A stretch of 64,000 nt of DNA, taken from NCBI RefSeq assembly GCF_004168255.1, contig NZ_SEWG01000003.1:310001-374000 (forward strand), given 5' to 3'. This document shows positions 9,149 to 17,513 of the stretch, piece by piece. The position numbers were made by a program, and so were the translations under genes. Source of the stretch: Mucilaginibacter terrigena (lineage in GTDB: Bacteria; Bacteroidota; Bacteroidia; Sphingobacteriales; Sphingobacteriaceae). The notes beneath the pieces were generated by a model. That model searched no databases, was not told where the DNA came from, and was given only the letters and a program-made list of their open reading frames with translations. The stretch's first letter is position 1; every line of letters starts with the position of its first letter.

Positions 9149-9700
9149 TCAATTTAAGCCCTTGATCATAGCCATAAGATTGCCGTTTTTTTGTTTGCGG
9201 ATAAGGTGCGATGTAATTTCAACGTTTACAAAAGTTCCATCTTTTTTACGGTGCCGCCAAATGCCATTATCATTCATCCCCGGCTGCAATTCTCTAACAG
9301 CCGAATAAACAGCATTAATATCTTCCGGCGGACTTATACTGAGTACGTTCATCCTGTAAAATTCTTCCCGGCTGTAGCCGTAAAAAACTATAGCTGCTTC
9401 GTTTACCGCCATAAAGGCCAGGGTACGCAGGTCAATTATCCACATGGGGTTTGGGTTATCATCAAAATAGCTGCGGTAGCGCCGCTCGCTCTCAGACAGG
9501 CGCTTCGTATGGATCCGGATAAGCTTATACAAAAGCACGCCGGTTAGCACTACATAGCCAATGCCTTTAATGCTGCTGATAAATAATACAACTTGTAAAT
9601 CGAGGTGGCTTTGCAGCGCCAGCAACAATTTATCGCTAAGTGTGATCCACAGAACACCTGCCGCAACATAAATGAATGCTATTTTTAGTGCTCCCGATCT
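9149..9700 (-). CDS. membrane-anchored single PAS-domain protein
   Basis: Two membrane helices (IAFIYVAAGVLWITLSDKLL and VVLFISSIKGIGYVVLTGVLL) are followed by one PAS domain (RYRSYFDDNPNPMWIIDL, VNEAAIVFYGYSREEFYRM) that ends at the PAS/PAC boundary. No kinase, cyclase, GGDEF or HTH output domain follows. In related proteins this N-terminal module normally precedes a histidine kinase, so this is either a free sensory partner or a shortened kinase. I chose the ATG at 9700 (MRSGALKIAF) because the first membrane helix begins there. An upstream in-frame ATG at 9787 would add 29 residues. Confidence 0.75.
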   Translation of the reverse strand, partial: RSGALKIAFIYVAAGVLWITLSDKLLLALQSHLDLQVVLFISSIKGIGYVVLTGVLLYKLIRIHTKRLSESERRYRSYFDDNPNPMWIIDLRTLAFMAVNEAAIVFYGYSREEFYRMNVLSISPPEDINAVYSAVRELQPGMNDNGIWRHRKKDGTFVNVEITSHLIRKQKNGNLMAMIKGLN

Positions 9701-9883
9701 CATAAACTTCAATTTAGGGATTTGTGCTAAACAACGCAATATAAATCTACAAAAAGAATATCGGTTTAGCTTGTAGGGTAACTGCATTCATTTTATGCTA
9801 AGCTTAATGGAGAAGATTGTGCTGAAATTATTTTGAAGTAATATTTAGTAATTACCTATATTGAACCAATCAAGACCAATCGC

Positions 9884-11440
9884 ATGAAATTTAGATATAT
9901 TATACCCTTTGCCGCTATAGCAGGCATTTTAAGCGCAATTAATGTAAGGGCACAAATGTCGCCGGCAAAAATTGATAGCCTGGCGCAGCTGGCTTTAAAA
10001 ACCTTTGATGTGCCCGGCATAGCTGTGGCTGTTGTAAAGGACGGCAAGTTGGTATATGCTAATGGATATGGGGTTGCATCCTTACGCACTAAGCAAAAAG
10101 TTGATGCTAACACGCTGTTTGGTATAGCATCAAACAGCAAAGCCTTTACAACAGCGGCAATTGGTATTTTGGTTGACGAAGGCAAGCTTAAACTGAATGA
10201 TAAGGTTACAGATTATATCCCCGAATTTAAAATGTTCGACCCTTATGTTACAGCTGAATTTACCATCCGCGACCTGCTAACCCACCGCAGCGGCTTAGGC
10301 CTGGGTGCCGGCGACCTGATGATATTCCCCGATTCGGCAGATTTTACGGTGAAGGATATTATACATAACCTGCGCTATTTAAAGCCGGTAAGCAGTTTCC
10401 GCAGTAAATTTGATTACGATAACCAACTATACATTGTAGCAGGCGAAGTTATTGCCCGGGTAAGCGGGATGACCTGGGAAAACTTTATCGAAACCAGGAT
10501 CATGAAACCCCTGCAAATGACAGGGAGTTTCGCGTCATACAGCCGCATCAAAAACACAAAAAATTATATAGACGCGCACGCGCAGGTTGATGGTAAAGTG
10601 GTGGTAATACCGCGCAGCACCAGCGAGCCAACTAATGCTGCGGGTGGTATTTACAGCAGCGTAAACGACCTGGCCAAATGGGCAATAATGCAAATGAATG
10701 ATGGTAAATATGGCGACGACCTAAGCAAACGCCTGTTCAGCAGCCGCATACACCACGAAATGTGGACTGTACAAACAGCGCTGCCTGTTGGTGTGCCCGG
10801 CCCCTATAATACGCATTTTAGCGGCTACGGCTTAGGCTGGTTCCTTAATGATGCCAAAGGTTATTTAAAGGCCAGCCATACCGGCGGCTTAGATGGCATG
10901 GTTACCCAGGTTACCTTGTTCCCCGAACTAAAACTGGGGATCATAGTACTCACCAACCAGCAGTCGGGCGGTGCATTTACCTCTGTCACCAACGAGATCA
11001 TCGATAGCTATATTGGCGATACCGGCAAAGACTGGGTAAAACTGTACAGCGATGTTGAAAAGGGAAATTTTGGAGGCGCCGCCAGTGTTGTTACTGCCGT
11101 TTGGAAACAGGTAGAGGAACAAAAGAAATCTCCTGTAGACGGCAGCTTATATACCGGTACTTACCATGATAACTGGCTGGGCGATGTTACCATCAGCCAA
11201 AAGGACGGGCAGCTTTGGTTCACCTCAAAACGTTCGCCACTTTTAGCCGGGCAAATGTTTTATTACAAGGGCAATACCTTTGTGGTAAAATGGAACAAGC
11301 GCAGTATGGATGCAGATGCCTTTGCCATGTTCACTACTGACGAGAATGGGAAACCGCTTGGGCTTAAAATGAAACCTATATCGCCCGCTACCGATTTTAG
11401 TTACGATTTCCAGGACCTGGATTTTGTAAGATCGAAATAA
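9884..11440 (+). CDS. secreted serine hydrolase, beta-lactamase/PBP-like
   Basis: Periplasmic penicillin-binding-protein-like esterase or peptidase (MEROPS S12 fold). A signal peptide covers residues 1-23 (cut near VRAQ). The active-site motifs are visible: S83-N-S-K86 (SxxK), Y178-D-N180 (YxN) and H332-T-G-G335 (the KTG equivalent). The last ~110 residues form a separate beta-rich DUF3471-like domain. Members include D-aminopeptidases, esterases and class C-like beta-lactamases, and the natural substrate here cannot be told. ATG at 9884; a strong hairpin follows the stop. Confidence 0.88.
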   Translation: MKFRYIIPFAAIAGILSAINVRAQMSPAKIDSLAQLALKTFDVPGIAVAVVKDGKLVYANGYGVASLRTKQKVDANTLFGIASNSKAFTTAAIGILVDEGKLKLNDKVTDYIPEFKMFDPYVTAEFTIRDLLTHRSGLGLGAGDLMIFPDSADFTVKDIIHNLRYLKPVSSFRSKFDYDNQLYIVAGEVIARVSGMTWENFIETRIMKPLQMTGSFASYSRIKNTKNYIDAHAQVDGKVVVIPRSTSEPTNAAGGIYSSVNDLAKWAIMQMNDGKYGDDLSKRLFSSRIHHEMWTVQTALPVGVPGPYNTHFSGYGLGWFLNDAKGYLKASHTGGLDGMVTQVTLFPELKLGIIVLTNQQSGGAFTSVTNEIIDSYIGDTGKDWVKLYSDVEKGNFGGAASVVTAVWKQVEEQKKSPVDGSLYTGTYHDNWLGDVTISQKDGQLWFTSKRSPLLAGQMFYYKGNTFVVKWNKRSMDADAFAMFTTDENGKPLGLKMKPISPATDFSYDFQDLDFVRSK

Positions 11441-11470
11441 AAGAAAGCCCCTCCCGGGGGGCTTTTCTTT
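11441..11470. terminator. bidirectional terminator
   Basis: AAGAAAGCCCC at 11441-11451 pairs with a GGGGGGCTTTTCTT strand ending at 11470 across a short C-rich loop. It separates the converging hydrolase gene (ends 11440) and DUF1330-like gene (ends 11469), with T-rich tails in both directions. Confidence 0.75.
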
Positions 11471-11771
11471 ATAATTTCACCCCCTTTATCAGCATAACAG
11501 ACTCTATCGACTGCTCCTTTAAATGCAGGAATTTTTTCCGTTCCTCATCCTTCATAAAGTTTTCGAGGTCGCGCTCATCCGTAAATTTAACTAAATGAAT
11601 TTCATAGGGGATGGGTATGTTACCTTCAATAATAACCTGTTCATCTGGCCGTACCCGCAGCATTAATGTGCCATTGTATTTTGCAATAAGGGGAATAGCG
11701 ACATCCTCAAACTGGTGAAAAATAACTTCCTGCCCTGGTTTTATGTAAATAAGCTGTGTAATATATAGCAT
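11469..11771 (-). CDS. DUF1330-like dimeric alpha/beta-barrel protein
   Basis: A 100-residue cytoplasmic protein with the beta-alpha-beta pattern of the ferredoxin-like dimeric alpha/beta-barrel fold: MLYITQLIYIKPGQEVIFHQFEDVAIPLIAK-type start, a central IIEGNIPIPYEIHLVKF strand and a DERDLENFMKDEERKKF helix. This layout fits DUF1330/NIPSNAP-like proteins. No catalytic residues can be assigned. ATG at 11771. It stands alone and converges on the serine hydrolase gene. Confidence 0.75.
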   Translation of the reverse strand: MLYITQLIYIKPGQEVIFHQFEDVAIPLIAKYNGTLMLRVRPDEQVIIEGNIPIPYEIHLVKFTDERDLENFMKDEERKKFLHLKEQSIESVMLIKGVKL

Positions 11772-11875
11772 AGTGGTATAAAGCTATAAAATTCCTTGTT
11801 TGGTACTTTAGTAAATACAATAGATTGAAACTTTTTATATATTTATTTATAAATAACTTATAATCAGCCTTAACC

Positions 11876-12412
11876 ATGAAACAGATCCTACTATTAGCAA
11901 TTATATGTATTGTGTTTGCAGGGTGCAAGCAAACAAATACTGCCGGCCAGCCTAAAACCGATACCACCGCTAAGCTTAGCTACCCGTTTAAACCCAAATA
12001 CTCTATTAACTGGGAAAAGGGTGATGAGAAAAACGCTTTGATAGTACTAAACTGCCTTAAGAAATATGTAGACGGTGATATTAAAGGGGCCACAGAGGGC
12101 TTTGCAGATACTGTTACCTTTATGGCAGATAACTTTTCTTTTACGGGTAAAAAGGACAGCCTGGTAAAGATAATAAGCCAGATGCGGGGAGACCTGGTTA
12201 CCGTGTCAAAAGAGTTTGAATCGTGGATGACCACATATTACCCTGATAAAAAGGACACCTGGGTTACCCTTTGGTACATGGAAAAATGGACAGATAAAAG
12301 AGGTAAAACGGATTCGCTTTATTATACCGATGATGTTTTGCTTAAAAACGGTAAAATAGTGCTGTACGACGAGAAGATCCGGCATAATCCGGCCCCTGTC
12401 GCGAAAATGTAG
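11876..12412 (+). CDS. lipoprotein with NTF2/SnoaL-like domain
   Basis: The N-terminus carries a lipoprotein signal with lipobox FAGC, Cys17 being the lipidated residue. Residues about 45-170 (NALIVLNCLKKYVDGDIKGA, FADTVTFMADNFSFTGKK, VTLWYMEKWTDKRGKTDSLYY) resemble the cone-shaped NTF2/SnoaL-like fold of secreted Bacteroidota proteins. Such domains bind small molecules or act as scaffolds; no enzymatic signature is visible. ATG at 11876. No close neighbour on the same strand, so probably monocistronic. Confidence 0.75.
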   Translation: MKQILLLAIICIVFAGCKQTNTAGQPKTDTTAKLSYPFKPKYSINWEKGDEKNALIVLNCLKKYVDGDIKGATEGFADTVTFMADNFSFTGKKDSLVKIISQMRGDLVTVSKEFESWMTTYYPDKKDTWVTLWYMEKWTDKRGKTDSLYYTDDVLLKNGKIVLYDEKIRHNPAPVAKM

Positions 12413-12500
12413 CAGGGTGCTTACCATTAGCGATTGAATTTTAAATTATATAAATGTTAAATGGCACCAAGCGGATGTAATTGATGTACCTTACATCAAT

Positions 12501-13088
12501 TTGGAAATCATCTTCGACGAGCTTATCGATACCTACCTGGCCACCAGGGTAGGCACGGTTAAAAACTTTATCACCCAGGCATTATCCGCAAACCTGGTAA
12601 ACAACATCAACGCGCTATATGTCGGTAACAAGCTGCTTACTGCCGGTACCGGTAATAACCAATTGGTAAATCATGATAAGCTGGTGCGCAGCGATAAAAT
12701 TTACTGGCTGGACCGCGATCATAATAACGTTTATGAGAACGATTTTTTTGATTTGATGGATACCTTCGTTACCCATCTTAACAGTAGCTGTTATGCAGGT
12801 ATAACCGGTTACGAGTTTCATTACACCCTTTACGAAAAAGGAAGTTTTTATAAACGGCACCTTGATAATTTTAAGCAGAACGGCACAAGGGCTTTCTCTA
12901 TGATCATTTACCTGAATGCCGAAGTGAATGGCGGGGCCTTACGTATCTATCAGGAAAACGGATCGCAGGATATTTCGCCAAACGCGGGAAAAAGCGTATT
13001 CTTTAAAAGCACCGAACTGGAGCACGAAGTTTTAGTTACCCATTTACCAAGGATGAGTATAACAGGCTGGTTAAAAATAGCCAATTAG
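12501..13088 (+). CDS. 2-oxoglutarate/Fe(II) oxygenase, PKHD/prolyl-hydroxylase type
   Basis: Cytoplasmic Fe(II)/2-oxoglutarate dioxygenase of 195 residues. The facial triad is H120 and D122 (YKRHLDNF) with H175 (LEHEV), and R184 is the 2-oxoglutarate-binding basic residue. The jelly-roll strands FSMIIYLN and GGALRIY are also recognisable. The family hydroxylates prolyl or other protein residues; the substrate here is unknown. No in-frame ATG lies upstream before a stop codon, so the TTG at 12501 (MEIIFDELID) is the best start; the frame is open back to about 12438. Confidence 0.85.
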   Translation: MEIIFDELIDTYLATRVGTVKNFITQALSANLVNNINALYVGNKLLTAGTGNNQLVNHDKLVRSDKIYWLDRDHNNVYENDFFDLMDTFVTHLNSSCYAGITGYEFHYTLYEKGSFYKRHLDNFKQNGTRAFSMIIYLNAEVNGGALRIYQENGSQDISPNAGKSVFFKSTELEHEVLVTHLPRMSITGWLKIAN

Positions 13089-13260
13089 GCCTCTAACGGA
13101 ATTTAGCAGCCATATAAATTTGAAATTCTTTTGGGGGATACGCCCCGGTATTGCATCTTAATATAAATAGCAGGCAATTTCCCTGCTATAAACCTGTGTA
13201 AACTTTTAGCGAATAAGGTAAGCGTTGTTGTTTATCGCCGCTTACAACCAATTATAACTG

Positions 13261-15399
13261 ATGACCAAAAAAGTATTTTTTGTACTGATGCTTGCCTGCA
13301 CAGTTGGTGCTGCCAGGGCCCAACAAACCCATTATACCAAATATGTAAACACATTTATTGGTACCGCACCCCTTAACGACCCCAAAATACTCGGCTACAA
13401 ATTGCCCGAAGGGTGGCGCTCATGGGCTGGGCTGGTATTTCCCGGTAGTTCGTTACCAAACGCTATGGTGCAGTTAAGCCCCATGACGGCATATGGCTCG
13501 GGTGCAGGGTACCAGTACGAAGATTCGGTGATATTGGGGTTTACGCACACTAATAAGGGCCACTGGAACCTTTGTAATATTCCTATACTGCCGGTTTCCA
13601 ATCCCGGTGATAAATTCGGTTCAAGGTTTTCGCATAAAAGGGAAAGTTCGGCGCCGGGTTTTTACCAGGTTTATTTAGACGACTACAAGGTAAACGCAAG
13701 CTTAACATCAACCTTACGCGCGGGCTTTCACCGGTACGAATATAAAAACAACACAAACAGGCAGATACTTTTCGACCTTGGCAAAGCCAACAGCAGGGTA
13801 ACCACCTGGAATATTAAGCTGGCAGGCGATAACGCCGTACAGGGATTCCAGGGTGGCGAAAACGTTTACTTTTATGCTACTATTAACACCAAAATTAAAA
13901 AGTTAGCGCTAACCGAGGAGGGGAAAAGATCGGGCTTTGCCATGCTGGACCTGGCCGACGGAAGTACAGGGCCGGTGGAGCTTAAAATAGGCTTATCATT
14001 CGTAAGCGTAAAGAACGCTAAAGAAAACCTGGAAGCAGAAATAGGCAGCAAATCTTTTGAGACAATCCGTAACGAGGCAACCCAAAAATGGGAGAAACTG
14101 TTATCGGCTATCCAGGTAAAGGGCGGTACGGCAAAGCAAACGCAAATGTTTTATTCATGCTTATACAGGTCGTTTTTGTGGCCTGCTTTACGCAGCGACG
14201 TGAACGGCGAGTTTACAGATGCTAAAAAGAAAGTGGTAAATACAGGTATCACTTACTATACCGAGCCATCCTTATGGGACACTTATCGTAATAAGGATGT
14301 TCTTTTGGGCTTGGTTACCCCGCAGGTTACCCTTAATGTTATTAAATCTATGAAGGATGTTGGTGATAAAACAGGGTTTTTGCCTACCTTTTTCCATGGC
14401 GACCACGGGGCATCATCAATAGCGGGTGCCTACCTGAGGGGTATTGATAATTTTGATATTAAGGCCACCTATCAGCTGCTTTTGCGTAATGCCAATATAG
14501 AAGGGGGCGCCCGCCCGTACATTAGCGAATACATTAAAAAGGGTTATATATCAGACCCTGACATTCCTAACCCCAATGTGGAAACAAAGGCCAAAGCAGG
14601 TGTATCCAAAACACTGGAATATTCTTACGATGATTATTCTGTAGCGCAGATAGCAAAAAAGTTAGGCGATACCGCTAACTACCGTATACTGATGGCCCGC
14701 TCGAAAAATTATAAGAACATGTTCGACCCCACTACCAGGTTTATGCGGGGCAGGTTAGAGAGCGGCGACTGGATCAAACCATTCGATCCGCAATACCCGT
14801 ATTACGAATATATGTACCGCGAGGCAAATGCCTGGCAGGTATCGTTTTTTGCACCGCACGATATGAAGGGCCTGATAGAACTTTACGGTGGCCCCAAAGG
14901 GTTCGAATCAAAGTTAGATTCGCTGTTTACCTTACCCTGGAACCCCAATCATATAGCCCGGAATGTAGAGACGATGATAGGCCAGTATTGCCAGGGTAAC
15001 CAGCCCGATCATGAGGCGCCATTCGCTTATATTTTTATTGATAAGCCCGCAAAATCACAGAAAATTATCGATTATATTCTGAATAATTTATACGGAATTG
15101 GTAAGGAGGGCCTGGAACTAAGCGGCATGGACGACGCCGGCGAGATGTCGTCATGGTATGTATTCAGTTCTTTAGGTTTGTACCCTTTTTCGGCAACCGA
15201 CCCCAGTTATATTGTTACGGTACCGCTTTTTGATGAAGTAAAATGGCGCACAAGCAGTGGTAAAACACTTACTATAACTAAACCCGGCAAAGGCAGAACC
15301 CTTACAACTATAAAAGTGAACGGGAAAACAAGCAAAGGGCATTTTGTACCGCACGATCTGTTTAAAACAGGAGGGCAAATAACAATTTTTACCAGGTAA
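13261..15399 (+). CDS. GH92 family secreted mannosidase-like enzyme
   Basis: Glycoside hydrolase family 92, whose characterised members are mostly calcium-dependent exo-alpha-mannosidases. A signal peptide (1-20, cut after ARAQ) directs export. Family landmarks are YVNTFIGT, FPGSSLPNAMVQLSP, GFTHTNKGH, GFLPTFFHGDHGAS and SGMDDAGEMSSWYVFSSLGLYP, with the base Asp expected at D624/D625. Where GH92 mannosidases normally read G-N-E-P, this protein reads G-N-Q-P (Q581), so the usual catalytic acid Glu is apparently replaced by Gln. This suggests a substrate with a good leaving group, such as a mannosyl phosphodiester, or altered activity. Length 712 is normal. No SusCD pair is adjacent. Confidence 0.88.
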   Translation: MTKKVFFVLMLACTVGAARAQQTHYTKYVNTFIGTAPLNDPKILGYKLPEGWRSWAGLVFPGSSLPNAMVQLSPMTAYGSGAGYQYEDSVILGFTHTNKGHWNLCNIPILPVSNPGDKFGSRFSHKRESSAPGFYQVYLDDYKVNASLTSTLRAGFHRYEYKNNTNRQILFDLGKANSRVTTWNIKLAGDNAVQGFQGGENVYFYATINTKIKKLALTEEGKRSGFAMLDLADGSTGPVELKIGLSFVSVKNAKENLEAEIGSKSFETIRNEATQKWEKLLSAIQVKGGTAKQTQMFYSCLYRSFLWPALRSDVNGEFTDAKKKVVNTGITYYTEPSLWDTYRNKDVLLGLVTPQVTLNVIKSMKDVGDKTGFLPTFFHGDHGASSIAGAYLRGIDNFDIKATYQLLLRNANIEGGARPYISEYIKKGYISDPDIPNPNVETKAKAGVSKTLEYSYDDYSVAQIAKKLGDTANYRILMARSKNYKNMFDPTTRFMRGRLESGDWIKPFDPQYPYYEYMYREANAWQVSFFAPHDMKGLIELYGGPKGFESKLDSLFTLPWNPNHIARNVETMIGQYCQGNQPDHEAPFAYIFIDKPAKSQKIIDYILNNLYGIGKEGLELSGMDDAGEMSSWYVFSSLGLYPFSATDPSYIVTVPLFDEVKWRTSSGKTLTITKPGKGRTLTTIKVNGKTSKGHFVPHDLFKTGGQITIFTR

Positions 15400-15466
15400 T
15401 TAAAGCGTTTAACCCCATCACAGTAAGTAAAATATTAGTATGTATACTTGTACTACACAGTAAAAA

Positions 15467-16426
15467 ATGAAAATAGTAGTACTTGATGGCTATACGTTAA
15501 ACCCCGGCGATATAAGCTGGGATGCATTGAAAAATTTAGGAGAGGTAGTTTTGTACGACCGTACACCGCCTGCAGAGGTGCTTGAACGGTCGCGCGGGGC
15601 GGATATCCTGCTTACCAATAAAACCCCGTTAAGCGGCGAGGTGATAGATCAGCTCCCTGGTTTGCGGTATATTGGCGTGCTGGCTACAGGTTACAATATT
15701 GTTGATGCTGATGCTGCCAGGCGCAACGGCGTTGTTGTTTGCAACGCGCCGGGCTATGGTACAACATCAGTAGTGCAGCTAACATTTGCCTTACTGCTCG
15801 GGCTTACCCAGCATGTTCAGCAACACAGCGATTCGGTGATGAATGGCGATTGGGCGCGATCTGCCGATTTTTGCTACTGGAACTCCCCTTTGGTTGAGCT
15901 TGCGGGTAAAACCATAGGCATTATTGGCTTTGGCAGCATAGGCCAAAAAGTTGGCGACGTGGCCACCGCTTTCGGGATGAACATCATCGGAAACAGCCGC
16001 ACGCGTACAGATCAGTCGCATCGCGACAATTTCAGGTGGGCAGATATCCCTGAGCTTTTGGCTGAGTCGGACGTGGTGAGCATACACTGCCCGCTTTTTC
16101 CCGAAACTACAGGCCTCATCAACACCGAAAACCTGAAACGGATGAAACGATCGGCATTCCTGCTAAATACATCACGCGGGCCAATTATTGTTGATAAGGA
16201 CCTGGCCGATGCGCTTAATAACGATATAATAGCAGGTGCCGGCATCGATGTTTTATCAGTTGAGCCCCCGCGTCCTGATAACCCATTGTTTAAAGCAAAA
16301 AATTGCATCATTACCCCGCATATTGCCTGGGCAACAAAAGAAGCACGAACCAGGCTGATGCAAATGGTAGTTGATAATCTGGCCGGCTATCTAAACGGCA
16401 ACCCGGTAAATGTGGTCAATAAATAG
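15467..16426 (+). CDS. D-2-hydroxyacid dehydrogenase (hydroxypyruvate/glycerate type)
   Basis: NAD(P)-dependent D-isomer-specific 2-hydroxyacid dehydrogenase, cytoplasmic. The nucleotide-binding motif GFGSIG is at 154-159. The catalytic set is R237 (NTSRGP), E266 (VEPPRPDNPLF) and H285 (ITPHIAW). The length (319) and the N-terminus (VVLDGYTLNPGDISWDAL) are close to glycerate dehydrogenase/hydroxypyruvate reductase, which interconverts hydroxypyruvate and D-glycerate. Other 2-ketoacid reductases share these motifs. ATG at 15467, 67 bases after the GH92 gene, possibly co-transcribed. Confidence 0.9.
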   Translation: MKIVVLDGYTLNPGDISWDALKNLGEVVLYDRTPPAEVLERSRGADILLTNKTPLSGEVIDQLPGLRYIGVLATGYNIVDADAARRNGVVVCNAPGYGTTSVVQLTFALLLGLTQHVQQHSDSVMNGDWARSADFCYWNSPLVELAGKTIGIIGFGSIGQKVGDVATAFGMNIIGNSRTRTDQSHRDNFRWADIPELLAESDVVSIHCPLFPETTGLINTENLKRMKRSAFLLNTSRGPIIVDKDLADALNNDIIAGAGIDVLSVEPPRPDNPLFKAKNCIITPHIAWATKEARTRLMQMVVDNLAGYLNGNPVNVVNK

Positions 16427-16535
16427 TTTATTGTGAGGCTCACAGATGATTTTATCGGTATGCATTTAGGCTTTAATCACTATAATTAATAACAAACAAA
16501 ATGCCTATTTTTAGCTTATACCTCAAATCCTTAGT

Positions 16536-17513
16536 ATGGCATTGTATATTGGTAAACGGTTCTTTTTAACATTTACTATCCTGATAGCGGTTTTAGCAGC
16601 TGTACCTGCAAAGGCGCAAGCCGAACGCGCTGATACCGTTTACAGTGGGATATATATAACCAGTATCCACGATATTAATTTTAAAGACAAAGAATATAGC
16701 ATTAACCTATGGCTTTGGCTTAAATACAAGAACAAGAAGTTCGATTTTCTGCACAACCTGGAAGTGCCGCAGGCAAAGTCGGTAACCACCTCCTATTCTA
16801 CTGTTGATTCGAGCGATAACCAGATCTACCTGTTGATGAAGCTGCAATGTGTGATGAAGGATTCGTGGGCGATAAACAATTTCCCGTTCGACAGGCAGAA
16901 GCTGCGGTTCTCGATAGAGAACTCGCAGTTCGATTCCAAATCACTGGTGTTTGCTGCCGATACGCTTGGCAAGCATTTCGACCCGCGCTTCACCCTCCGC
17001 GGTTGGCGTATCGATAGCCTTGACGTATCCACCGGTATTAAAATTTATGAAACCGCTTTTGGCGACGAAAGTCTGGCAAAACCACATACCGAGTACAGCA
17101 ATTTTAAAGTCAGGATCCAACTGGACAGGGATGCTATGGGACTGTTCTGGAAAATGTTTTTAGGGATGTATGTCGCTTTCCTGATAGCCTATATGTGTTT
17201 TTACATCCATACCGATAGTATCGATTCGCGTTTTGGCCTGAGTGTAGGTGCGTTATTTGCTGTAATAGGTAATAAGTATATCGTCGACTCCTCCCTGCCC
17301 GAATCTACCACGGTTACCCTTGTTGATACCCTGCACGGCATAACCCTGCTGTTTATTTTGGCTGTTATTATCGGCACATCATTTTCCCTAAAACTGGTGA
17401 AGCAGGATAAAATCGAAAAAGCACGGAAATTTGATTTTGTATTTGCCCAGGTATTGCTGGCTATTTACCTGGTATTAAATGCTTGGTTTATTTTCCAGGC
17501 CACAAGATATTAG
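16536..17513 (+). CDS. pentameric ligand-gated ion channel homologue
   Basis: Membrane protein with the layout of the Cys-loop receptor superfamily. It has a signal peptide (1-28), a beta-rich extracellular ligand-binding domain (about 35-200) and four membrane helices near 202-223, 232-249, 264-286 and 301-320. Signature residues are WAINNFPFDRQ at 111-121, equivalent to the FPFDxQ of the Cys loop (without the cysteines, as in other prokaryotic members), GWRID after strand 9, and the M2-M3 stretch DSSLPESTTVTLVDTLHG. The M2 segment (RFGLSVGALFAVIGNKYIV) lacks the clearly charged or hydroxylated pore pattern of GLIC, so conduction is not certain. Its end overlaps the converging CHAT gene by 4 bases. 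Confidence 0.8.
   Translation: MALYIGKRFFLTFTILIAVLAAVPAKAQAERADTVYSGIYITSIHDINFKDKEYSINLWLWLKYKNKKFDFLHNLEVPQAKSVTTSYSTVDSSDNQIYLLMKLQCVMKDSWAINNFPFDRQKLRFSIENSQFDSKSLVFAADTLGKHFDPRFTLRGWRIDSLDVSTGIKIYETAFGDESLAKPHTEYSNFKVRIQLDRDAMGLFWKMFLGMYVAFLIAYMCFYIHTDSIDSRFGLSVGALFAVIGNKYIVDSSLPESTTVTLVDTLHGITLLFILAVIIGTSFSLKLVKQDKIEKARKFDFVFAQVLLAIYLVLNAWFIFQATRY

Noticed and set aside
11707..11967. 86-codon minus-strand frame
   Set aside because: Overlaps the DUF1330-like gene and the start of the lipoprotein gene in the wrong frame; residues look random.
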